The position numbers were made by a program, and so were the translations under genes. Shown piece after piece: positions 33,105-40,274 of a stretch of 40,274 nt of DNA (the stretch's first letter is position 1; each line of letters starts with the position of its first letter). The notes below the pieces were generated by a model. The model had not been told where the DNA came from. It was given only the letters and a program-made list of their open reading frames with translations, and made no database searches. The stretch is from Desulfocapsa sp. (GTDB taxonomy: Bacteria; Desulfobacterota; Desulfobulbia; Desulfobulbales; Desulfocapsaceae), in assembly GCA_013426795.1 (NCBI GenBank), contig JACDZF010000007.1:1-40274 (forward strand). Reading direction: 5' to 3'.

Positions 33105-35123
33105 ATGGCATTACCAAATAAACCAAACGGTGAAATTGCTGCCGTGGTAAATCCTGAAATCGTTGAGCATGATGTTGACGTTCTTATCGTTGGTGGTGGT
33201 ATGGCTGCTTGCGGCACCGCCTTTGAGATCAAGAAGTGGGCACCTGCCGACATGAAGATTGTGCTTGTTGACAAGGCATCCCTTGAGCGTTCCGGTGCTG
33301 TTGCCCAGGGCCTTTCTGCCATCAACACCTATATCGGCTCTAATCCCATCGAGAGTTACGTAAAGATGGTACGGAATGACCTCATGGGTGTTGTTCGTGA
33401 AGATTTGATTTACGATTGTGGTCGGCACGTGGATGAGTCTGTAAAGTTGTTCGAGGAGTGGGGCCTTCCAATCTGGAAACTGGATGCTGAAGGCAATAAC
33501 CTTGATGGTGCTGCTCCCGCCAAATCCCTTCGTGAAGGTGGCACCCCGGTTCGTACCGGCAAATGGCAGATCATGATAAACGGTGAGTCTTACAAGTGTA
33601 TCGTTGCAGAGCCTGCAAAGACTGCCCTTGGCGCAGACAACTGCCTTGAGCGTATTTTTATCGTTAAAATGCTCCTTGACAAGAACAAACCAAACCAGAT
33701 TGCCGGTGCGGTTGGCTTCTCAACTCGTGAGAACGCTGTCCATGTATTCCGCTGCAAGACCGCTCTGGTTGCCTGCGGTGGTGCTGTAAATATTTTCCGC
33801 CCACGCTCAACGGGCGAAGGTAAAGGCCGTGCCTGGTATCCAGTATGGAATGCCGGTTCCACCTATACCATGTGTGCCCAGGTTGGTGCGACCCTGACCA
33901 TGATGGAGAATCGTTTCACCCCAGCTCGTTTCAAAGATGGATACGGTCCTGTTGGTGCCTGGTTCCTCCTGTTCAAGGCCAAAGTACAGAACGGTCTTGG
34001 TGAGTTCTATGCAAACAGCCCGGCAGTAAAAGATGAGCTGGAGAAGTTCATGCCTTATGGTGCTTCTCCCGTGACTCCCACCTGTCTGCGCAACCACTTG
34101 ATGCTCAATGAGTTGAAAGCTGGTCGTGGTCCCATTTATATGGCAACCGACGTAGCACTGAATGCCTTCCTTGATGCAAAGAAAGCAGCCGGTATGGACG
34201 AAAAAGGTGTTAAGAAATACTGGAAGCATCTTGAGTCTGAGGCATGGGAAGATTTCCTTGATATGTCAGTTGGTCAGGCTGGTTTATGGGCAGGTGCCAA
34301 TGTTGAGCCTGAGAAGGTTGGTTCAGAGATTATGCCGACCGAACCCTACATGCTCGGATCGCATTCCGGTTGTTGTGGAATCTGGACCTCTGGCCCAGAA
34401 GAAGATTGGGTTCCTAATGTTGCCAATCCTTCCCGTGCCCATAAGTATAAATGGGGCTACAACCGTATGACCACCGTTGACGGACTGTTCACCGCTGGTG
34501 ATGGAGTTGGCGCTTCCGGTCATAAGTTCTCCTCTGGTGCCCATGCTGAGGGTCGTATTTGTGCCAAGCAGATGGTGAAGTTCTGCCGTGATAACGCTTC
34601 CTTCAAGCCAGAGCTGAAACAAACTGCTCAAGAACTTGCTGATGAGATTTACGCACCAGTTAAGTTGTATCATGAGCATGTTGGTGCTTCGACTTCTTCA
34701 AATGTAAATCCCAACTTCTGTAAACCGGCTGGCATCATGATGCGTTTGATGAAGGCCACCGATGAGTACGGTGGTGGTGTCGCTACGTACTACATGACTT
34801 CCGGTAAACTGTTGAATATCTGCCTGGATCTTCTCAAAATGCTGCGTGAAGATGCCGAGAAGATGGCTGCCGGCGATCTGCATGAGCTTCTTCGTGCATG
34901 GGAGAATTATCATCGTATCTGGTGTGTGGAAACCCATATTCGTCACATCGAATTCCGTAAAGAGTCCCGTTATCCAGGATTCTATTATCGTTCGGACTTC
35001 CCGGCGGTTGATGACGAGCATTGGAAGTGTTTTGTAAACTCAACCTTTAATCCTGAGACCCAGGAGTGGTTGTGTGAAAAGGTAGAATGTATCAACATCT
35101 TATCAACTGATCCTTGGCTGTAA
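33105..35123 (+). CDS. aprA: adenylylsulfate (APS) reductase alpha subunit
   Basis: This 672-residue cytoplasmic flavoenzyme reduces APS to sulfite and AMP, or runs in reverse in sulfur oxidisers and disproportionators. The FAD-binding loop VDVLIVGGGMAACGTAFEI lies near residue 25. KASLERSGAVAQGLSAINTY and LGSHSGCCGIWTSGPEEDW (about 418-436, with a catalytic-site His) are family blocks. The C-terminal part ending NILSTDPWL packs against AprB. AAGGAG precedes ATG 33105. Codon choice favours T-ending Gly and Ala codons more than the neighbouring rib genes do, as expected for high expression. The perfect terminator at 35152-35191 follows. Confidence 0.99.
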   Translation: MALPNKPNGEIAAVVNPEIVEHDVDVLIVGGGMAACGTAFEIKKWAPADMKIVLVDKASLERSGAVAQGLSAINTYIGSNPIESYVKMVRNDLMGVVREDLIYDCGRHVDESVKLFEEWGLPIWKLDAEGNNLDGAAPAKSLREGGTPVRTGKWQIMINGESYKCIVAEPAKTALGADNCLERIFIVKMLLDKNKPNQIAGAVGFSTRENAVHVFRCKTALVACGGAVNIFRPRSTGEGKGRAWYPVWNAGSTYTMCAQVGATLTMMENRFTPARFKDGYGPVGAWFLLFKAKVQNGLGEFYANSPAVKDELEKFMPYGASPVTPTCLRNHLMLNELKAGRGPIYMATDVALNAFLDAKKAAGMDEKGVKKYWKHLESEAWEDFLDMSVGQAGLWAGANVEPEKVGSEIMPTEPYMLGSHSGCCGIWTSGPEEDWVPNVANPSRAHKYKWGYNRMTTVDGLFTAGDGVGASGHKFSSGAHAEGRICAKQMVKFCRDNASFKPELKQTAQELADEIYAPVKLYHEHVGASTSSNVNPNFCKPAGIMMRLMKATDEYGGGVATYYMTSGKLLNICLDLLKMLREDAEKMAAGDLHELLRAWENYHRIWCVETHIRHIEFRKESRYPGFYYRSDFPAVDDEHWKCFVNSTFNPETQEWLCEKVECINILSTDPWL

Positions 35124-35150
35124 TATTTAGCATCTGTTTTATGATGGAAT

Positions 35151-35191
35151 AAAAAAATCTCCAGGAGTCTTCTGACTCCTGGAGATTTTTT
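35151..35191. terminator. terminator of aprBA
   Basis: A perfect 18-bp stem (35152-35169 with 35174-35191) and a TTCT loop is flanked by an A-run and T-run, so it can act in both directions. Confidence 0.92.
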
Positions 35192-35201
35192 CTATGTTGT
35201 G

Positions 35202-35247
35202 GCTGAACCAGCACAAATAATCTACTGCCCATTTGTACTGGTTCAGC
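35202..35247. repeat. large stem-loop between aprA and qmoA
   Basis: GCTGAACCAG (35202-35211) pairs with CTGGTTCAGC (35238-35247). After one mismatch the stem continues with ACAAAT/ATTTGT, giving 16 paired bases with a 12-nt loop. No T-run follows. It lies 10 bp after the aprA terminator. Confidence 0.6.
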
Positions 35248-35362
35248 TCCAAAATTATATAGGAGCAAGGTTGACAGGTATTCGATTTGCAGTCATCAAT
35301 AGCCCCTGGTTGCGTTGTTGAGGAATTGATGTCTTTGATTCTTGCGTTCACCTGAATGGAAG

Positions 35363-35392
35363 TTGCCCAAAGACATTTAAGGAAAATATAAA
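35363..35392 (+). promoter_or_regulatory. candidate promoter of the qmo genes
   Basis: TTGCCC (35363-35368), an 18-bp spacer and TATAAA (35387-35392) lie 21 bp before the qmoA start codon. A consensus TTGACA also occurs at 35271-35276 but has a poor -10. Confidence 0.45.
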
Positions 35393-35413
35393 GAGTACTT
35401 ATGGAGGAATGGT

Positions 35414-36676
35414 ATGACTGACGAGCAAGGCGCCTCAGGTGCAATTTTGGTCGTAGGTGGTGGTATCAGCGGACTAACCTCGGCCCTTGAAGCGGCTGAA
35501 GTTGGGAATGATGTCTTCTTGGTGGAAAAGAATGCTTATTTCGGGGGGCGTGTTGCCCAGCTGAATCAATATTTTCCCAAGTTGTGTCCTCCCAGCTGTG
35601 GGTTGGAAATTAACTTTAAGCGAGTGAAGGATAACCGGAGGATTCGTCCTTATACCATGACCACTGTGAAAACAGTGACTGGGGGGCCTGGAAACTATGA
35701 AGTAACGCTGGAGACAGCTCCTCGTTATGTCAATTCCAACTGCACTGCATGTGGCGAGTGTACTGCTGCCTGTCCTGATGAAATTGTTAACGAATTCAAC
35801 TTAGGCATGGACAAGTGCAAGGCCGCATATCTTCCTCACGAGATGGCATTTCCCCGTCGTTATGTGATTAACAAGGCGGCGTTGTCTGCCGCCGGTGCAG
35901 AAGCGGTAAAGGCTGCGTGTAAATATAACGCCGTCGATCTTGATATGAAACCTGAAACCAAGGTCATCAATGTTTCAGCCATAATTTGGGCCACGGGGTG
36001 GACTCCGTACGATCCGGCCAAGATGGATAATCTGAAATACGGCCAGTCACAAGCAATCGTCACCAATATGATGATTGAACGAATGGCAGCTCCGGGAGGC
36101 CCGACGGATGGTGCTATACTTCGTCCAGGCGATGGCAAACAACCAGAATCCTTCGCTTTTGTTCAGTGCGCCGGCTCTCGAGATGAAAATCATCTCGAAT
36201 TTTGTTCGTACATCTGCTGCATGGCTACCTTAAAGCAGATGACATATATTCGTGAACGCTATCCTGAAGCGAAGATTTATGTTTTTTATATTGATTTGCG
36301 AACTCCCGGGAAATATGAAAAATTTCGTGAGAAGCTGATGGATGATAAAAACTCGACCTTTATAAAAGGGAAAGTCGCAGAGATTATTCCAGAAGCCGAT
36401 GGTGGTGTTACAGTTGTCGCTGAAAATTCGGTTACTGGCGAGAAAATCCGACAGAAAGTTGATATGGCAGTTCTGGCAACCGGGATGCAGCCTTCTTTGG
36501 CAATTCAAGGCGCACCAGTTTCTTTGAATATGGATAAGAGCGGCTTTATTATCTCAGAGCCGGAAAAAGGTATGATTTCAGCCGGGTGTGCCCGCAAGGC
36601 CGCTGATGTTGTTACCACTAACCAGTCATCTACTGCTGCTGCCTTAAAGGCAATTCAGATTTCCAGGAGGTCATGA
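35414..36676 (+). CDS. qmoA: quinone-interacting membrane-bound oxidoreductase, subunit QmoA
   Basis: This 420-residue cytoplasmic HdrA-like flavoprotein is part of the complex that delivers menaquinol electrons to APS reductase. An N-terminal FAD motif (ILVVGGGISGLTSALEAAE), the YFGGRVAQLNQYFPKLCPPS block, and one ferredoxin-like cluster (CTACGECTAACP, about residues 111-122) are present. NCTACGEC and the later FVQCAGSRDENHLEFCSYIC fit HdrA homologues. GGAGGA precedes ATG 35414. qmoB starts 4 bp after the stop codon, so they are cotranscribed and probably coupled. Isolated HdrA of methanogens is longer; the neighbours settle QmoA. Confidence 0.97.
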   Translation: MTDEQGASGAILVVGGGISGLTSALEAAEVGNDVFLVEKNAYFGGRVAQLNQYFPKLCPPSCGLEINFKRVKDNRRIRPYTMTTVKTVTGGPGNYEVTLETAPRYVNSNCTACGECTAACPDEIVNEFNLGMDKCKAAYLPHEMAFPRRYVINKAALSAAGAEAVKAACKYNAVDLDMKPETKVINVSAIIWATGWTPYDPAKMDNLKYGQSQAIVTNMMIERMAAPGGPTDGAILRPGDGKQPESFAFVQCAGSRDENHLEFCSYICCMATLKQMTYIRERYPEAKIYVFYIDLRTPGKYEKFREKLMDDKNSTFIKGKVAEIIPEADGGVTVVAENSVTGEKIRQKVDMAVLATGMQPSLAIQGAPVSLNMDKSGFIISEPEKGMISAGCARKAADVVTTNQSSTAAALKAIQISRRS

Positions 36677-36679
36677 TCA

Positions 36680-38944
36680 ATGGATAAAAAGTATTGTGCC
36701 TATATTTGTACGGGTTGCGGCATTGGTGAGGCCCTTGATATTGAAGGGCTGACAAAGCTGGTTACCTCGGAGATGTCCATGGACTGCAAGGAGCATGCCT
36801 GCCTGTGTGGAGCTGATGGGCGTGCAATGATAGAAAAGGATATCAATGAAAATGGCGTGAACACGATCACAGTTTGTGCCTGTTCTCCTCGGGTTATGCA
36901 GAATGAGTTCGAATTTGGCGATGATAAAATAACTGTTCGCGCAAATTTACGCGAGCAGGTAATTTGGTCAGCCGGCACCGCCGAGGAAGGAAAAGAGGAT
37001 TCCCATAAAGAGTGGTTGCAGGAAACTGCCAGCGATTATGTGCGCATGGCCTGCACCCGTGCGAAGAAAACCGAATTGCCTGAGCCCTATGCGTTGGAGG
37101 CTCTGAATCGTGAGATTCTCGTGATTGGTGGTGGTATCGCTGGTTTGACTGCCGCGTTGGAGGCCTCTAAGGCTGGGAGCAAGGTGACTCTCGTTGAGAA
37201 AACCGAAAATCTTGGCGGCAAGGCCCTTGGCTGGGCAAAGCAATTTCCCACCAAGCTTCCCTATGCGGATCTGGAACCCAATTCCATTGCTGATGTCGTG
37301 GCGGCTGTTGCAGCGGATGCGAATATTACAGTGAAGACCAATACTGAGGTTGGACGTATTGGTGGAGCACCTGGAGATTTCGGGGTTACATTTAAAGTTG
37401 CCGGAACTAAATCTGAGTGGGATGCGCCGGCCAAGGTCGGTGTTGACGAGCAGGATCTTATCAGTAAAGGACAGATGGAAGACCCCAACACCGGTCTGAA
37501 ACCCTATGCGGAAGCAAATCCCGAGGCTCAGAAGTTCGGGGCAGTTATTCTGGCATCTGGGTGGGTTCCGGCTGATGTCTCTCAGTTTACCCACCTTGGG
37601 TACGGTGTCATTGATAAAGTCGTCACCAATGCCCAATTTGAAAAATTGGCCAAGGATGGCAAGCTTGGGGGAATTAAATCAGTTGCTTTTGTCATGAGTC
37701 CTGGTGGAGAAGATAATGATCAGGATTTCCCCTATTGTAATTCTGTAACCTCAATGGTTGCCTTGAAACAGGCAAAATATGTCCGTGAGAATGATGCTGA
37801 CGCAAAGGCATACATTCTCTACCAGCACATGCGGACACCCGGGCATATGGAACTCTTTTACAAAGGGGTTCAGATGGATGACGGGATCTTTATGACCAAG
37901 GCCGCTGTCACTGGTGTTGTTGCTTCGGGAAATGGCTGTACAGTTACAGCTAAAGATACGCTTCTCGGAGAGGATTTGACCCTTGATGTTGATCTTGTGG
38001 TTCTTGCCGCAGGCATGGAACCCACCACCAAATACGAAAATTCAATCAATCTTGCCTATCGTCAAGGCCCTGCATTTTTGGATCTGGATCTTTTTGACGG
38101 ATATGCTGATTCTCATTTTATTTGTTTCCCATACGAAACTCGTCGTACCGGTGTTTACGCCTGCGGTGGGGTTCGTAAGGCCATGAATATGGAGGAAACC
38201 ATTGATGACGCAACGGGCGCTGCTTTAAAGGCGATCCAGTGCATTGAGTCCGCTGATCGAGGCGTATCCGTGCATCCTCGTTCTGGGGACAAGACTTATC
38301 CTGAATTTTTTATGCAACGCTGTACCCAGTGTAAGCGTTGTACTGAAGAGTGTCCCTTTGGCGCCCTGGATGATGATGCCAAGGGAACTCCATTGCCCAA
38401 TCCCACTCGGTGTCGCCGATGCGGTACTTGCATGGGAGCTTGTCCAGAACGTATCATCGGATTCAAAGATTACAATATCGATCTCATTGGATCCATGCTG
38501 AAATCCATAGAAGTCCCGGAAGAGGATGACGATAAGTTGCGCATTGTTATTTTTGCGTGCGAGAATGATGCTTATCCCGCCCTTGACATGGCCGGAATGA
38601 AACGGAACAAGTTGAGTCATATGGTGCGTGTTGTCCCTGTCCGTTGTCTTGGCTCGGTGAATATGTCATGGGTACGCGATTTACTTTCAGCAGGCATGGA
38701 TGGTGCTATGCTGCTTGGGTGTAAATATGGCGATGATTATCAGTGCCATTTTGTAAAGGGCTCTGAGATTGCTACAAAACGTATGGAAAACATTGGTGAT
38801 TCTCTCTCAACGTTGGGGCTTGAGCCTGAGCGTGTTCGTTCAGAACAAGTGGCAATTACCGAATATGACAAAATTCCAAAGCTTATTAATGATTTTGTTG
38901 ATGAAATTGTGGATCTTGGTCCCAATCCATTTAAGGGCTTCTAG
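36680..38944 (+). CDS. qmoB: quinone-interacting membrane-bound oxidoreductase, subunit QmoB
   Basis: This 754-residue cytoplasmic protein fuses an HdrA-like flavoprotein to an MvhD-like domain. An N-terminal Cys-rich part (YCAYICTGCGIG, CKEHACLCG, TVCACSPRVM) precedes the FAD motif at about 150 (ILVIGGGIAGLTAALEAS). Two ferredoxin-type clusters lie at about 547-595 (CTQCKRCTEECP and CRRCGTCMGACP). The MvhD-like region (about 615-754) has RIVIFACENDAYPALDM and PVRCLGSVNMSWV. The ribosome binding site AGGAGGT lies in the last codons of qmoA. A strong stem-loop separates it from qmoC. It probably receives electrons from QmoC; the exact route is not proven. Confidence 0.97.
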   Translation: MDKKYCAYICTGCGIGEALDIEGLTKLVTSEMSMDCKEHACLCGADGRAMIEKDINENGVNTITVCACSPRVMQNEFEFGDDKITVRANLREQVIWSAGTAEEGKEDSHKEWLQETASDYVRMACTRAKKTELPEPYALEALNREILVIGGGIAGLTAALEASKAGSKVTLVEKTENLGGKALGWAKQFPTKLPYADLEPNSIADVVAAVAADANITVKTNTEVGRIGGAPGDFGVTFKVAGTKSEWDAPAKVGVDEQDLISKGQMEDPNTGLKPYAEANPEAQKFGAVILASGWVPADVSQFTHLGYGVIDKVVTNAQFEKLAKDGKLGGIKSVAFVMSPGGEDNDQDFPYCNSVTSMVALKQAKYVRENDADAKAYILYQHMRTPGHMELFYKGVQMDDGIFMTKAAVTGVVASGNGCTVTAKDTLLGEDLTLDVDLVVLAAGMEPTTKYENSINLAYRQGPAFLDLDLFDGYADSHFICFPYETRRTGVYACGGVRKAMNMEETIDDATGAALKAIQCIESADRGVSVHPRSGDKTYPEFFMQRCTQCKRCTEECPFGALDDDAKGTPLPNPTRCRRCGTCMGACPERIIGFKDYNIDLIGSMLKSIEVPEEDDDKLRIVIFACENDAYPALDMAGMKRNKLSHMVRVVPVRCLGSVNMSWVRDLLSAGMDGAMLLGCKYGDDYQCHFVKGSEIATKRMENIGDSLSTLGLEPERVRSEQVAITEYDKIPKLINDFVDEIVDLGPNPFKGF

Positions 38945-38955
38945 TCCTGATATAC

Positions 38956-39013
38956 ATGATACTGATGTTCGTTGCTCTTTGTGAAAGATAGGACCAACAT
39001 CAGTATCATTTTT
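38956..39013 (+). terminator. terminator-like stem-loop between qmoB and qmoC
   Basis: A perfect 14-bp stem (38956-38969 with 38996-39009) encloses a 26-nt loop with its own TCTTT/AAAGA stem, and a run of T ends it. It lies 12 bp after the qmoB stop codon and 72 bp before qmoC. Confidence 0.65.
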
Positions 39014-39084
39014 ATATTGAAGATATCTTGCGCCTTATCTGATGCGTAACCAAAAGATTAGAAAATTGAAGGGGGGAAAGAGGA

Positions 39085-40274
39085 ATGAATGCTCAGCCGG
39101 ATTTAGACTTTATTAAATATCTCAAAAGTGCTGGTGGTGATACCCTGAAGAAATGTTATCAGTGTGCTACTTGCTCCGTAGTGTGTCCACTCTCCACAGA
39201 CAGTAAACCCTTCCCACGGAAAGAAATGATTTGGGCTTCATGGGGACTTAAGGATAAGCTCCTTGGAGATCCCGATATTTTTTTATGTCATCAGTGTGGC
39301 GATTGTACAGCGTATTGCCCTCGTGGCGCTAAGCCAGGAGACGTGCTCGGCGCGATCAGGGCTTTTTCCTACACCCATTACGGGTGGCCTTCAGGGCTTG
39401 CCAAGCTTGCTTCCAGTTCCAAGGGGTTGCCCATGCTGGTGGCTATTCCCTCGATCATCATTTTTGTGATGTGGTTTATCTCTGGTGGACTTGTTATCCC
39501 TTCTCCAGAAGATTTCTCCACCTTCGGATATCAGCGATTTTTTGGACATTGGGATTTTTACTGGTTGTCGAAAAACGTATTTTTTATTGATGTCATTATG
39601 CTGGCCGCCTTCGGAATTGCTGCTTTCTCTGTGTACAAAGGTGCCCTGAGTATGTGGAGGGGAATGCAAGAACATTCAGGGATTAAAAGTAATTTTCGAC
39701 CCACTATTGTACAGTTTGTGACCGAGTTTCTCTGGCCTTCAGTCGTAGAGATTGTTCGTCACACCCGGTTTAAAGAGTGTAAAACCAATATCGATCGCAT
39801 TCAGGGGCATTTACCCCTTATGTTGTCTTTTATGGGGCTCTTTATCGTTACTGTATGGTCCGCCACTGCCAATGATATACTCGCCCTTATTCCATATTTT
39901 CATTTTCTGCATGGACCCATGTCAGTATGGAATCCAGTCAAGATCCTTGCCAATGTTTCCGCCATCGCCATGATTGTGGGTGTCGGGATATTATGGAGTA
40001 ATCGTTCGAGAAAAGAAAAAGAAGAGGGAGTCAAGGGCTCATTTTATGACTGGTTTTTACTCTGGTTGATTATGGCCGTTGGTGTTTCCGGACTTTTGGC
40101 TCAGATCGCCCGATGGGCAGGACTTGCTGCCACAGGGTATGTTATTTACTATGTTCATTTAGTCTCAGTAATGATGCTTTTTTTGTACTTTCCCTATACA
40201 AAGTTTGCCCATCTTGTTTTCCGGACCTTGGCCATGGCGTTTGAAAGATATAGAGAGAGCCCATACGGAAAAAA
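39085..40274 (+). CDS. qmoC: quinone-interacting membrane-bound oxidoreductase, subunit QmoC (3' end outside window)
   Basis: The frame is open for 396 codons to the window edge with no stop, so the gene is nearly complete; QmoC is usually about this long. The N-terminal 110 residues are HdrC-like with two cluster motifs, CYQCATCSVVCP and CHQCGDCTAYCP. The rest is a membrane heme-b domain like HdrE/NarI with about five to six helices (IPSIIIFVMWFISGG, LPLMLSFMGLFIVTVW, WFLLWLIMAVGVSGLLAQ), which oxidises menaquinol. Several His (for example HFLHGP, YYVHLVSVMM) could ligate heme. AAAGAGGA precedes ATG 39085. Confidence 0.96.
   Translation, partial: MNAQPDLDFIKYLKSAGGDTLKKCYQCATCSVVCPLSTDSKPFPRKEMIWASWGLKDKLLGDPDIFLCHQCGDCTAYCPRGAKPGDVLGAIRAFSYTHYGWPSGLAKLASSSKGLPMLVAIPSIIIFVMWFISGGLVIPSPEDFSTFGYQRFFGHWDFYWLSKNVFFIDVIMLAAFGIAAFSVYKGALSMWRGMQEHSGIKSNFRPTIVQFVTEFLWPSVVEIVRHTRFKECKTNIDRIQGHLPLMLSFMGLFIVTVWSATANDILALIPYFHFLHGPMSVWNPVKILANVSAIAMIVGVGILWSNRSRKEKEEGVKGSFYDWFLLWLIMAVGVSGLLAQIARWAGLAATGYVIYYVHLVSVMMLFLYFPYTKFAHLVFRTLAMAFERYRESPYGK

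Overview
The window looks like a stretch of chromosome from a sulfate-reducing or sulfur-disproportionating member of the Desulfobacterota, most likely close to the Desulfobulbales. The main reason is the right-hand end, where aprB-aprA (APS reductase) is followed by qmoA-qmoB-qmoC (the quinone-interacting complex that feeds electrons to it). The rest is ordinary chromosomal housekeeping. I see no prophage, transposon, CRISPR array or integrated element. Genus cannot be fixed from this sequence alone.

Layout. 1-2531: a GlcD-type FAD-linked oxidase (minus) divergent from ddl (plus). 2532-3272: a gap that holds a small lipoprotein gene broken by a frameshift (minus) and a possible 34-residue ORF. 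3273-4914: tRNA-Pro(CGG), serS and tRNA-Ala(GGC), all minus. 5120-10992: the rod-shape operon mreB-mreC-mreD-mrdA-rodA, closed by a terminator. 11205-11738: a ribosome-hibernation-factor domain fused to a cold-shock domain. 11964-15773: nadA and polA. 15826-17958 (minus): a 59-residue lysine-rich protein, a CspA-type cold-shock protein and an RhlE-like DEAD-box helicase. 18520-19921: thiE coupled to an unrecognised cysteine-rich protein. 19942-23104 (minus): hflC, hflK and a rhomboid-family protein, a membrane quality-control group. 23415-23500: tRNA-Leu(CAG), minus. 23588-32343 (plus): ribF, a TPR protein, a zinc-finger/HEAT-like protein, a second TPR protein, ribE, ribBA, ribH, nusB and ftsK. 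32614-40274 (plus): aprBA and qmoABC, with qmoC cut by the window edge.

How the genes work together. RibBA, RibH, RibE and RibF make riboflavin, FMN and FAD. AprA, QmoA and QmoB are FAD enzymes, and the GlcD-like oxidase is another flavoprotein. Electrons are expected to pass from menaquinol through QmoC, QmoB and QmoA to AprB and AprA, reducing APS to sulfite and AMP. The mre cluster with mrdA/rodA and ddl serves wall synthesis. The 11.2-18 kb part has a theme of ribosome protection and cold-shock RNA metabolism.

Points most worth a second look: two small genes that a length cut-off would miss (the broken lipoprotein gene at 2713-2990 and the TTG-started basic protein at 15826-16005); strong stem-loops at 35202-35247 (before qmoA) and 38956-39013 (between qmoB and qmoC); a His-to-Gln change in the DHBP-synthase half of RibBA; and the uncharacterised TPR/zinc-HEAT/TPR cassette inside the riboflavin cluster. 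I found no clearly new multi-gene system; that cassette is the nearest candidate.
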